A DNA stretch of 64,000 nt from Pelecanus crispus (taxonomy: Eukaryota > Chordata > Aves > Pelecaniformes > Pelecanidae): assembly GCF_030463565.1 (NCBI RefSeq), contig NC_134675.1, positions 14,219,862-14,283,861 on the forward strand. The letters are read 5' to 3'. Of the stretch, positions 33,030-43,739 are shown piece after piece. The notes below the pieces were generated by a model. That model searched no databases. It was not told the DNA's origin and saw only the letters and a list, made by a program, of their open reading frames with translations. A program made the position numbers and the translations under genes. Within the stretch, counting starts at the first letter, position 1, and each line of letters opens with the position of its first letter.

Positions 33030-34240
33030 CAATTTTCTTCCATGTTGGCAACTTTCACCAATTTGCCCAATCTTGGGCAATCCTTTTTCCAACGCCACAT
33101 TTGTTTACAATAAGCACACTGGTTTCTTTAAGAGGGGCTGATTTTCTTTGGGTGGGGCACTTACACCCCTTCTCATGGCTCCTCCTCCCTTAGTATTGTT
33201 TCCTGAGGAGTTCCAAGAGGGTGGTGTCTGACCCCCTGTGGTGCGCAAGGCAGCCACTGTAGCATTAGCAATTGTTTTACCCATTATTCTCTCTTTCTGA
33301 CTATCTCTGTTCCGATACACTTGCCAAGCAATCTCCAGCAATTTCTCTAAATCTCTCGCGTCCGTTCTTTGCACCTTCTGTAACTTTCTCCTAATATCAT
33401 AAGCAATCCATTCCCTGTACCAAAACCAGAGCCTGTACTTCACTAAACACCACATCCAACATTGCATCCACATCCTCCCAATCAGGGTCCTGAGTTTTCA
33501 CCAATCAATTCAAATCCTTTAGCAACCTTTTTGGGATCATCTCGATAATTAATTCACCAGCAGTCCAAGCCTGCTAAAGTAAAAGGCACTTTAATTCTAA
33601 CAAGTCCTCCCACTGCCTGCCTTAGTGGAGCCTGTATAATAGGTCCCGCTTTACTCCGAGTTCTGGCAGCGATGGGAGAAAATCTGATATTAGTTTCTTC
33701 CCTGACTCGTGCCTCCGATTCTTCACCCCCGACAGCACCAGCATCTCCCTCCCAATCACCTTCTCTCTCTAGCGGAGGCAAATAATCCTCCAGCCTTTCA
33801 TTCTGCGGGCCAACTTCTAAACACCTCTGTCCAATGCTACACGCCGAGCAATACCTCTTTAATTCTTTCCCCTGCCTATTTTTCTCTCCTTCTATCGCCA
33901 GAACCATAGGGTCCTGGGGCGCTAGACTAATTCCACATTCTTTCTGCCATTCAGGGTGATTTCGCAAAGTGAAAAACATATCTGCATAAACCACTTCATC
34001 CCATTTTCTCTCTCGTCTTAGAAATAACATAAGTTGCAACAAAGTATTATACTCTAAAGTTCTGTTAAAAGGCCATTTTCGCTAACATCCAACTTATATA
34101 AAGGCCACCACTGATTACAATATTTTATCAAGGTTTTACGATCCACATTCCCTCCAGATGGCCCCCCAATGTCTTTCCAGTGAGCTAAAATGCAGCCCAA
34201 AGGGCTCTTTTTCAGAACTCCGCCTTGTTGGTTCACCATT
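33030..34240 (-). pseudogene. gag: Provirus 2 gag with capsid deletion and Gly2 loss
   Basis: The matrix starts MVNQQGG at 34236-34238. The second codon is GTG where provirus 1 has GGG, so the myristoylation glycine is lost. A frameshift near 34080 separates the first 60 codons from 34042-33554. The frame then ends after LAGLDCW at the same TGA as in provirus 1. Most of capsid is missing, as in provirus 1, and the knuckle region follows (the first knuckle cysteines are altered near 33095). The gag end keeps the same TGA as provirus 1. Confidence 0.84.
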
Positions 34241-34393
34241 CTAAAGTTTATAAAACACAAGGACAAGGACAGAGACTGGGACACAAACAACACACACAAC
34301 TAATAATTACTATCACAGATACAATAACAAATGTCGACATAGGATGATCAGAGATTTTCAAATATGTGCGCACCAAACTTAGAACTACATGAC

Positions 34394-34810
34394 CCACGCG
34401 TATATAAACCGAAATCAAATACAAATGCACAAACAGACGACGGTACTAACCAGATGATCAATACAACCATGCAACGTAGTAATCAGGTGATTAATACAAA
34501 TCGTATATGCAATTGTATGCCAGAAAAACAAACACACGCGTATGTAAACCAAAATCAAATACAAATGCACAAACAGACGACCATACCAATCAAATGGTGA
34601 ATACAACCATGCAATGTAGTAACCAAGTGATTAATACAAATCGTATATGCAATTGTATGCCAGAAAAACAGACACACGCGTATGTAAAGCAAAATCAAAT
34701 ACAAATGCACAAACAGATGACCGTACTAATCAAATGGTCAATACAACCATGCAATGTAGTAACCAGGTGACTAATACAAATCATATATGCAATTGTATGC
34801 CACCCTGCGG
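34394..34810 (-). repeat. Three-copy 140-bp tandem repeat in the provirus 2 leader
   Basis: The word ACAAATGCAC recurs at 34421, 34561 and 34701, an exact 140-bp period, and the surrounding sequence repeats with it (CACGCGTAT, CATGCAA, GCAATTGTATGCC). The copies differ at a few bases each. Provirus 1 has one unit. The repeat lies between primer-binding site and gag, where packaging and splice-donor signals are expected. Confidence 0.93.
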
Positions 34811-35016
34811 GGTTCTCACGAACCGCGACTTACGAGTAGCTCCAAATGACCGGTCAAAACAGAAAAACAAAACAAAAAAAAAGAATGCCTTATTCTTACC
34901 AGAGGTCCTTGTCTGCCCCTGCACGGATCCGCCGAATCAGGGAGTCCCTCCAGAGAATTCTCCGGGGCCGGCCAAGGGAGTCTCCGACTCAGGGGTCCTG
35001 CAGCCGGACAGAGATG

Positions 35017-35034
35017 GTCCCATCTGGGTCGCCA
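35017..35034 (-). other. Primer-binding site of provirus 2
   Basis: TGGCGACCCAGATGGGAC on the minus strand, 4 nt from the LTR. It has one change from provirus 1. Confidence 0.75.
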
Positions 35035-35038
35035 AAAC

Positions 35039-35691
35039 TGATACAAAAACTCGCAGATACTATTCTTCAAAGTCCGAACCTCTCCTCAAGAGGAAACGGA
35101 GTCTTCAGAAAGTTCCCGAAATAAAACTCAATAGCAACAAAGTTACTATTAAGCAGGCATTCTTTATTACAGCGCTGGGCAGCACTGGGGATCGTTCCAC
35201 CATGAGTGCTCCAACGATTTGGCAAACTTCCAGAGATTTTATACTATCAAGTTATACATATTCATATGATTTCTGGGAATTCATCTACATAAACATGAGA
35301 TTTCTTGGAACTCATTAACATATGCAAATGTCCAATCCGCAGGCGTAGTCATCCTCTTTGGTGGTCTTCAAGGGTCCTCTGGTGGTCTCCAATAGTCTTC
35401 TTCACTTGTCCGCTAGTTGAACTTTTGGGCTTCCTTTGTCCATTTATGGTCATTCGAATTAGCTCATCAGTCCTTTGGCCTTGGAATGCTACGAGACCAG
35501 CTCCTTGAGTGCTTATCTCAGCACAGGGGTCCTGAGTCTATGTTATCAGTGTTTTACACAGGAAGCCTAACAAGCTTGCTCAGGGTCTGTTTTAATTGTG
35601 CCAGACAAGGAGTCACATTCTTCGAAATATCTGTCTCAGCAGATAACTAAAACTATCTGAGTCAGGTATTGTCAGAGGTTTAGCCCTTTCA
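35039..35691 (-). mobile_element. 5' LTR of provirus 2
   Basis: 653 bp, identical to 28699-29351 except at 35371. The outer edge is marked by the CTTC duplication. Confidence 0.94.
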
Positions 35692-35755
35692 CTTCCTTAA
35701 TTCTAGGCAGGGTCAATACTTTTCTAAATCCCATCTTTTCTCTCTTAATGCTATT

Positions 35756-36321
35756 TGTTGTGGTTTAGCCCCAGCCAGCAACTAAGCACCACGCAGCCGC
35801 TCCCTCACTCCCCCTGCCCCGATGGGATGGGGGAGAGAATCAGAGGAGTAAGAGTGAGAAACACTCCTGGGTTGAGATAAGAACAGTTTAATAATTGGAA
35901 GAAAGTAAAATAGTAATGATAATAGTAACAATAAAATGATAATAATAACAATATACAAAGCAAGTGATGCACAATGCAATTGCTCACCACCCGCTGACCG
36001 ATACCCAGACAGCTCCCGAGCAGCGATCGCCGCTCCCCGGCCAACCCCCCCCCCAGTTTATATACTGAGCATGACGTCATATGGCATGGAATAGCCCTTT
36101 GGTCAGTTTGGATCAACTATTCTGGCTGTGCCCCCTCCCAGTTTCTTGTGTGCCTGGCAGAGCATGGGAAGCTGAAAAGTCCTTGACTAGCATAAGCAGT
36201 ACTCAGCAACAACTAAAAACATCAGCATGTTATCAACATTCTTCTCCTACTAAATCCAAAACACAGCACTGTGCCTGCTACTCGGAAGAAAATTAACTCT
36301 ATCCCAGCCGAAACCAGGACA
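35756..36321 (-). mobile_element. Solo LTR 'C3'
   Basis: 566-bp LTR C with the AATAAT-type microsatellite near 35910-35955 and a TATA box near 36056. The left flank CTATT does not match the right flank CACTC, so its original duplication is gone. It abuts a truncated LTR A with no spacer. Confidence 0.85.
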
Positions 36322-36864
36322 CACTCCCCTTCTCAGCAGGACAGGTGGGGAGAAAATGAGATGGAAAAAAAACCTTGTGGGTCAAGATAAATGCAGTTTA
36401 ATAAAAAAGGAAAAGCAAAGGCCGTGTGCGGAAGCAAAAAAAGAAAACAAAGATTTTATTCTCTACTTCCCATCAGCAGGCGATGTCCAGCCACTTCCTG
36501 GGAAGCAGGGCTTTGGTATGTGTAGCAGTTGCTCTGCAAGACAAACGTAAATAACGAATGCCCCCCCTTCCTCCTCCTTTCTCTTAGCTTTTATTGCTGA
36601 GCCGCCCTCATATGGTATGGAATGGCCCTTTGGTCAGTTGGGGTCAGCTGTCCTGGCTATGTCCCCTCCCAAGATCTTGCCTACCCCCAGCCTACTGGCC
36701 TTTGGGGGGAGAAATGTTGGAGAGACAGCCTTGATGCTGTGCCAGCACTGCTCAGCAGTCACCAAAACACTGGTGTGTTATCAGCACCTTTGTAGCTACC
36801 AATATAAAGCACAGCACTATGGGGGTTGCTATGGGGAAGATTAACTCCATCTCAGCCAGACCCA
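36322..36864 (-). mobile_element. LTR 'A2', missing its U5 end
   Basis: Homologous to 2994-3541. About 43 bp of the U5 end are missing on the left, where LTR C3 begins. It ends GACCCA at 36864 like LTR A1. Confidence 0.82.
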
Positions 36865-38490
36865 AGCCAGCAAATCACACACAAAGAGATAACAAATATT
36901 AGTTCATTTCAAACCTGAGGTCCCAATGATGGCACAGAGAAGATGTTGTGTAACAAGATCAATTGATCAGAAAGAATGGGAAGAATGGCTGTTTTCCATT
37001 TTCCAAATCTGTTCCCAATGGGAGGCAAAAGGAAATCTTGCAAACTAAGTAGTTGTCACAAATGCAGGTTTGTGAATTCTGCTGATTATGTCAATTTACT
37101 ATGAATGAGTGACTTTACACAGTTTGATTTAGTAAAAGTTAGAATTTACTTGTAGCGAATTGCAGAATTTGATTATAGTATTTTTAATAGCACTCAATCA
37201 TCAATGATTAATAAAGTGATTAGACAAAATTGATCAAAACAGTGACTTAGTTACAGATTCGAAGATGGCAAGGTTCACTCTATTACTACATAGAAGCACA
37301 TAAAAGAGAATTAAATCACAACAAGTTAAGATGATTCATAAAAGCATTGCGTATATATGGAATAAAGGCAAGGGGGGGGGGGCCCTCCCGTTGAGTCACG
37401 AGGTTTAGACTAGACCCCCTTGCTTTCTAAACTCCTTCTCAGAGAGGAGCCTAGGTGCGGCTAGGTCTAGTCCTAGTCTCAGACTTGGTCAACAGCTTAT
37501 ATGGATAAGGGTAATGTATGTATGTGCATATATGTATATCTAGTACATAGGAAAAGTATATAAAGGAAATTGGATTATATGAGAGAGAAAGAGAAATTGT
37601 ATGTAGGGGATACGGAAACCCTCCCGTTGAGTCACGAGGTTCAGTATGGACCCCCTTGCTTTCTAAACTCCTTCTCAGAGAGGAGCCGAGGTGCGGCTGG
37701 GCCCACTCTTAGTCTCAGACTTGGTCAACGGTTTAGGAGAGTAATGCTATAAGAATAGTACAGCAATATAAAACTCCTTTTAAAATTAAATCATGCATCT
37801 ACAAAACTACTTAAATTGATTCATGCATACACACTTACAACTATAAATGCATATATGAAAATAGTATACCTGTTAAAAATTCCCCTCGAGTTTGGTGAAA
37901 TACTCACGTCTAATGCCTTGGCATTTCTCAACGGGCGGGAGTAGAGTTTTGAGGAGTGAAGAATATCAGCAGCCCAGGCTCCGTTGTCAATCTCCGGCAA
38001 TGGAGTTCTGGTAGCAGCAGACTTTCGGATATCTGCTAGTTTTCGCTGACTCCGAGCGACATTTTGATCAGAGGGAGATGTTGGTGCAGCCCGCGGTGGT
38101 CCAGGAGAGCTCAAAGGGCCTCACTTAGGACTGCCGTTTATAGGATTGTGAGATGATTGACTTTAATCACCAGTAAATTTCCATTCGAGCCACAATTCGG
38201 GTCGGCTTGTTGCTGGAATTCCAGCAGCGATGATACCACTCTGTTTCAAGGCTGTCTGGGGTAGCTGTTTGTTCTCGTTCCCCTCGTTAGCCATAATATG
38301 AATGTTGATAAGAACAGAGCCGCTCTCTGCTCCAGCCATGTAGGAGTTTCTGGTACAATTAAGGGGCGCTTAACTGACCAACTCTCTATGCAAAAGCTGC
38401 GGCCTGGAATTCCTGAGATTGTAAAGCAGACGAAGTAAAGGGGAAAAACAGAACAGAAAAAAAACAGGGGGGGGGGGGGGGATGTACCAC
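36865..38490 (-). mobile_element. Putative ERVK-like LTR element 'E' with duplicated block and two G-tracts
   Basis: Repeat-like sequence with no coding region. A block of ~116 bp occurs twice (37383-37498 and 37619-37734, period 236) with about 10% differences, and G-runs lie at 37372-37382 and 38467-38481. On the minus strand a TATA-like CCTATAAACGG near 38145 precedes a region ending in a splice-donor-like ACGTGAGT near 37900. The layout suggests an LTR and leader, but TG/CA ends and flanking duplications were not found. Confidence 0.45.
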
Positions 38491-38499
38491 CACAATTTG

Positions 38500-38765
38500 T
38501 CCAGTAGATTATTCTTGATTGGGTGTAGTACTTTGCATATGTCTTTGCTGAATTTTGTCTGATTTTTCCAGACCTTGTTTTCCAGTTTGTCAAGTTCATT
38601 TGGAATTCTGTTCCTGCCCTCCAACATGCTTGTAGTCCCTGTTTCTTGTTGTATGTATGCTTAATAGGTGTATTTCCTGTGCTAATATCCAGATCACTAA
38701 TGAAAATATTGACCAAAAATAGTTTGTAGAAGAACTCTGGCAGGCAGTAATTTGCTGCCCTGCTG
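38500..38765 (-). mobile_element. Ancient CR1/L3-like LINE relic
   Basis: The minus-strand sequence aligns by eye with the RT C-terminal part of old CR1/L3 elements: TTTGTCAAGTTCATTTGGAA (the 'DKLE' block) and TCACTAATGAAAATATTGAC (the 'VNIFISDL' block). Highly diverged. Confidence 0.6.
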
Positions 38766-38874
38766 TAATGAGCAGATACATTAATGTTACCTATATAGGT
38801 TTTGCTTACCTTTCCATAGTTTAGTTTTAGGCACTACTTCAAGAATTCAAAGGGACTGTCAATCAAGTAATATT

Positions 38875-39010
38875 TGTATATATATTTATAGATGTGTATA
38901 TATATATGTATATATAAATATATTATATTAATATATATTATATATAAATGTCTATATTATGTATAGATGTGCATATATATTCATAGTTTTGTATATATAT
39001 TTATAGATGC
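38875..39010. repeat. AT-rich (TATA)n tract
   Basis: Degenerate TATATA/TTATA repeats with GTGTATATATATAT-type words. Low complexity. Confidence 0.85.
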
Positions 39011-39867
39011 AATTTTTAATTTGCAAAGTATCAGCTCAAAATAAATATAAAAATCACAGGGATATTGGACTACATTATCAGGTCCAGTTCATTGCTGTTA
39101 TAAGCCTTTAAGTCTTTAAAAGTGGATCTCTTTCCACCGGTTTTAAATCAGTTTATAACTTACCAGTTTTAAAAGTGGTTAGGTTACTTGTCCTCAGTCT
39201 GGAAAGCTGCTTCTTCACTGATTTCCAATTTACAGACTAAATTTAGTCATGGCTAGTACGTATCTATTTGCCTTTGTGCTTCAATAGCTCTTCTGTTTCT
39301 TCAGTGCATTTGCTGGGGGAACCAGCCTTTGGTTTTGCTAATGTAACTTCTGTTTTCCTTTTAGAAGGATGACTCCCATGGTCATCCCAATTGCTGTGTT
39401 TTAGTTGAAATCCATTTATCTTGACCAGAAAGATGGCCAGCTTGTGTACAGCCTCACCACTGCTTTGTACAATGTCATAAATAATTCTCTGGGCTTTGTC
39501 AGGCAGGATATTTCCAGTATCATATTTGCATGTTCTGTGATTCTGTGATTGACCAGTATATCTTTCTCTTCCTTTCTAAATGATGAACTGTAAAATCACA
39601 ACATAGGGAGATACCTATGTCAGCCATGGATCTGATTAAATCATATGACCCCTAGTGAGGAACTGTGGTGCTCTTTGACATGTGCCACACACAGGGAAAA
39701 ATGTGATCAAACAGAATCCTGCTTGCCAGAGATCCAGCCTGAGCTGGATGTGATTTCTGTGTACTTAGAAATTTTAGGATTTTTTGTCCAGACTCTCAAA
39801 TAAAAGTGAACTTTCAGTGTCCACAATATTCTTCGGTGAGGTTTTTAAAAGTCTGCTACTTTACAGA
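39011..39867. other. Intron sequence, mostly single-copy
   Basis: No gene. A short TTCTGTGATTCTGTGA word at about 39533-39548 resembles a CR1 tail, but no CR1 body precedes it. Confidence 0.5.
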
Positions 39868-40168
39868 CAGTGAGGAGGGTGTTGGTCTCTTCTCCCAAGT
39901 AGCTAGCGATAGGATGAGAGGAAATGGGCTCAAGCTGCGCCAGGGGAGGTTTAGATTGGATATTAGGAAAAATTTCTTCATGGAAAGGGTAATCAAACAT
40001 TGGAACAGGCTGCCCAGAGAGGTGGTGGAGTCACCATCCCTGGAAGTGTTCAAAAAACGGGTAGATGTGGCACTTTGGGACATGGTTTAGTGGGCATGGT
40101 GGTGTTGGGTTGATGATTGGACTGATGATCTTAGAGGTGCTTTCCAACCTTAATGATTCCTAGTTTTT
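39868..40168 (+). mobile_element. CR1 LINE 3' fragment
   Basis: [14 protein letters not shown] through WDMV and stop at about 40088, with a shortened and diverged 3' UTR. Confidence 0.85.
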
Positions 40169-40204
40169 ACTTTCCTTAAAAAATAATCCAGCCACCAAGC
40201 CAGG

Positions 40205-40330
40205 AAACATGAAATTGCTACTCTACCCTTAATTGGTTTAGTGGTGGACTTGGTAATGTTAGTTTAATGGTTGGACTGGATGATCTTAAAGGTCTTTTCC
40301 AACCTAAACAATTCTATGATTCTATGATTC
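40205..40330 (+). mobile_element. CR1 LINE 3' UTR fragment
   Basis: CTACCCTTAATTGGTTTAG to ATTCTATGATTCTATGATTC. The whole 3' UTR, with no coding part. Confidence 0.88.
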
Positions 40331-40369
40331 ACTGCATGAAGAACCACCTCTCTTTTGCTTGTTTTGAAC

Positions 40370-41395
40370 CTGACTCCTATTAGCTTTGTTTGATGGCCTG
40401 TAGTTCTTGTACTGAAAGAGACTGTGAAAGTGAATCCTTGTCCACTCTTCTTATGCCATACAAGACTTTTAGATTTCTAACATTTCCCCCTAAATTGTCT
40501 CTTCTCTGGACAGAAGAGTCTTAGCTTACTTAGCTATTCCCCATAGAGAAGGTGTTCCACACCTTTGTTCATCCTTTTTATCCTTTGAAACTTTTCCAGC
40601 TATATTATGTCATCTTTGAATAGAGAAGACCAGAACTGCACACAATACTCAAAGTATGGGAAAACCTTGGATGATCTGTATAGCGGCATCATGATGTTCT
40701 CTGCTTTGTTCTCCATACCTTTCTTGATAATTTCAAGTATGTGATTTGATTTTGGGGCTACTACTAAGCTGAGGTTTCCATGGACCAGTCTGCCATAACC
40801 TTGAGATCATCCCTCCTCCGTGGTACTGGGCAGCTCAAAACACTTCATCTTATGTCTGAGGTTAGGATTATACATCGGTTCATCTACATTTATCTACATT
40901 AAATTTAATTTGCTGTTTCATTGTTGACACTCAGTTTTGCAATGTCCTGTAGCTCACGCATAGTCAACTGTAGCTTTTACAGCTATGATTAGTAACAATA
41001 GCTGATTTCTATACCTCATTGCATACTCCCTTTTCCATGTCATTTTTTTTGTGAAATAGTATAGGTCCCAGAAAAGATTTTAGCACAGACCCTGGCAGAA
41101 CTCCAGTGGGGACCTCCCTCCATTGTGAGAACCAAACTAATTATTACTAATCTATGTTTTCAGTCTTTTAACCGACCTGTGCAAGGACCTTCCTCTTATG
41201 GCATGGCTTCTTAATTCCTTAAAAGCTGTTGGTAAAGGACATTGTTAAAAGCTATTTGGAAATCAAAGTAGAGTATATCTACTGGGTCACCTTTATCTGC
41301 ATGCTTGACCTTTTCAAAGAACACCAATAAATTTGTAAAGCATAATTTTCCTCTGTTTGACTTTTTCCAAGTAGGTAATTTTTTATCCAAGTGTC

Positions 41396-41429
<34 letters not shown>

Positions 41430-41670
41430 TAATACTCTTTTTTCTTATAGTTTCTACTCATTTGCCTAGTAGATACCTGCAAGTCTATAGTTCCCAGATA
41501 TCTTTTTTAAAAACTGACATCATATTTGTCACCCAGCTGTCCTCAGATATGAAAACAGTTTTGAAAACCTCAGTGAGAGGTTTCATGCCACTGCTCCTAT
41601 TACTTTCAATTACTTAATTTACTGATTTTTTTTCTTCATCCTATTTTTTATTTCATCCTTATTCTGTTAG
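40370..41670 (-). mobile_element. Ancient CR1/L3-like LINE, long diverged copy
   Basis: On the minus strand the order matches a CR1/L3 RT region through to its 3' part. Examples are CACACAATACTCAAAGTATG (the 'EYC' block), CCTCCATTGTG near 41117 and CTATAGTTCCCAGATATC near 41490 (the 'GNYR' block). No frame stays open. It is interrupted by a (CTAT)n run. Confidence 0.7.
41396..41429. repeat. (CTAT)n microsatellite
   Basis: About eight perfect tetranucleotide units. Confidence 0.95.
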
Positions 41671-42310
41671 AATTCTTGGATTGCAGGATATTTGCACTTA
41701 AAGTATCACATCTCAAGTAGCCCATCTGAGCTGAACTGAAGCAAACAAATCAATCGAATGCTAAACTGTGAAAAATACTTTATGATCTGTAGGTACCCTG
41801 GTATCCAGGGGGCCAAGTAGGAGAATGAACAACAATGGCAGGGCTTTAAGCTGAGAAAGTTCCCCTACCCCTCTTGGAAATCAATGGCACAGTTTCATTG
41901 CAGGAATGGACTATAGAATAAGCTCTGTAGGAGTTTTAACAGCTGGAAGTGGAGAGGAGCCAGTGCAGATATTTGAACAATGGTCTTACAGCTCAGATTA
42001 GCTTTTTCTGCTTTTAAAGAAAAACACTTCTCTCACTGGACCTCAAAGAAAGTCTCTGAAATGTAGCTCAGCAAAGCATTCAGTTGAAATTTGTAAAGAT
42101 CTCAATAGCCTTTAAACATGAATATTAGAAATACAGTTGCAAGTACCCCAATAATATCAGAGAGTCTGACAAACCAGATGCATTCCATCAGTGCCACACA
42201 ATAAGAGCTCCAGCCCCAAACAGCATTACAGTATTATGGTTTGATATTGCTTTCAGTTTTCTTCTCAGAAGATTCCCTTTTGCTCCACTGTAAGCCAAAT
42301 CATTCCTCTT
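41671..42310. other. Single-copy intron sequence
   Basis: No recognised gene or repeat. Confidence 0.55.
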
Positions 42311-43717
42311 CATAGAATCATAGAATGCTTTGGTTTGGAAGGGACCTTTAGAGATCATCTAGCCCAACCCCCCTGCAGTGAGCAGGGACAGCTTTAACTA
42401 GATCAGGTTGCTCAGAGCCCCATCCAACCTGACCTTGAATGTTGCCAGGGATGGGGCCTCTACCACCTCTCTGGGCAACCTGTTCCAGTGCTTGACCACC
42501 CTCATTGTAAAAAATTTCTTTCTTATGTCTAGTCTAAATCTATTCTTCTTTAGTTTAAATCCATTATTCCTTGTCCTGTCACAACAGGCCTTGCTAAAAA
42601 GATTGTCCCCATCCTTCCTATAGGCCCCCTTTAAGTACTGAAAGGCCACAATAAGGTCTCCTCGCAGCCTTCTCTTCTCCAGGCTGAACAACCCCAACTC
42701 TCTCAGACTGGCCTCATAGGAGAGGTGCTCCAGCCCTCAGATCATTTTGGTGGCCCTCTTCTGGACCCACTCCAACAGGTCCATGTCCTTCTTGTGCTGA
42801 GGGCCCCAGAGCTGGACGCAGTACTCCAGGTGAGGTCTTACCAGAGCAGAGTAGAGAGGCAGAATCACCTCCCTCGACCTGCTGGCTACGCTTCTTTTGA
42901 TGCAGCCCAGGATACTGTTGGCTTTCTGGGCTGCAAGCGCACATTGCCAGCTCATGTCCAGCTTTTCACCCATCAGTACCCCCAAGTCCTTCTCTGCAGG
43001 GCTGCTCTCAATCTCTTCATCCCCCAGCCTGTATTGATATCGGGGGTTGCCCCGTCCCAGGTGCAGGACCTTGCACTTGGCCTTGTTGAACCTCATGAGG
43101 TTCACACAGGCCCACCTCTCCAGCTTGTCCAGGTCCCTCTGGATGACATCTCGTCCTGGCATGTCAACCGCACCACTCAGCTTGGTCTTGTCTGCAAACT
43201 TGCTGAGGGTGCACTCGATCCCACTGTCTATGTCATTGATGAAGATGTTAAATAGCACCGGTCCCAGTACGGACCCCTGAGGGACTCCACTTGTCACCGG
43301 TCTCCATGTGGACATCGAGCCATTGTCCATGACCCTCTGGATGCGACCATCCAGCCAATTCCTTATCCACTGAACAGTCCACCCATCAAACCCATATCTC
43401 TCCAATTTAGAGAGAAGGATGTTGTGGGGGACTGTGTCGAAGGCTTTACAGAAGTCCAAGCAGATGACATCCATTGCTTTTCCCTTGTCCACTGATGCAG
43501 CCACTCCTTCATAGAAAGCCACTAGGTTGGTCAGGCAGGACTTGCCCTTGGTGAATCCGTGCTGGCTGTCTCGAATCACCTCCCTGTCCTCCATGTGCTT
43601 GAGCATAGCTTCTAGGAGGATCTGTTCCATGATCTTCCCAGGCACAGAGGTGAGGCTGACAGGTTGGTAGTTCCCAGGGTCCTCCTTTCTTCCCTTTTTA
43701 AAAATGGGCACAACATT
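42311..43717 (-). mobile_element. CR1 LINE, 5'-truncated, RT to 3' end
   Basis: The open frame 43852-42737 contains RT blocks from [17 protein letters not shown] (43717) through [13 protein letters not shown] and [16 protein letters not shown]. The catalytic FADD is changed to FADK. A second frame (42697-42398) carries the C-terminus. The 3' UTR ends in GATTCTATGA at 42311. The codons upstream of 43717 are host sequence, not CR1. Confidence 0.9.
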
Positions 43718-43739
43718 CCCATTCTCTTCTTTGGATCTA

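Larger units (their letters stand above)
28699..35691 (-). mobile_element. Provirus 2: young, defective gammaretrovirus-like ERV, antisense
   Basis: A 7.0-kb provirus of the same family as provirus 1. LTRs are 28699-29351 and 35039-35691 (653 bp each), differing only at 29031 (G) versus 35371 (A). A perfect 4-bp duplication CTTC flanks it (28695-28698 and 35692-35695). It keeps polypurine tract, primer site, gag, pro, pol and the end of env. Each gene is damaged: capsid deletion, RT frameshift through the YVDD loop, integrase frameshift, and loss of the env surface subunit. The near-identical LTRs show a recent insertion. Confidence 0.94.

Noticed and set aside
34394..34810. CRISPR-like array
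   Set aside because: The units are contiguous 140-bp tandem copies with no short repeat/spacer alternation, inside a vertebrate ERV leader.
39533..39556. CR1 tail TTCTGTGATTCTGTGA
   Set aside because: No CR1 body or conserved 3' UTR precedes it, so it may be chance.
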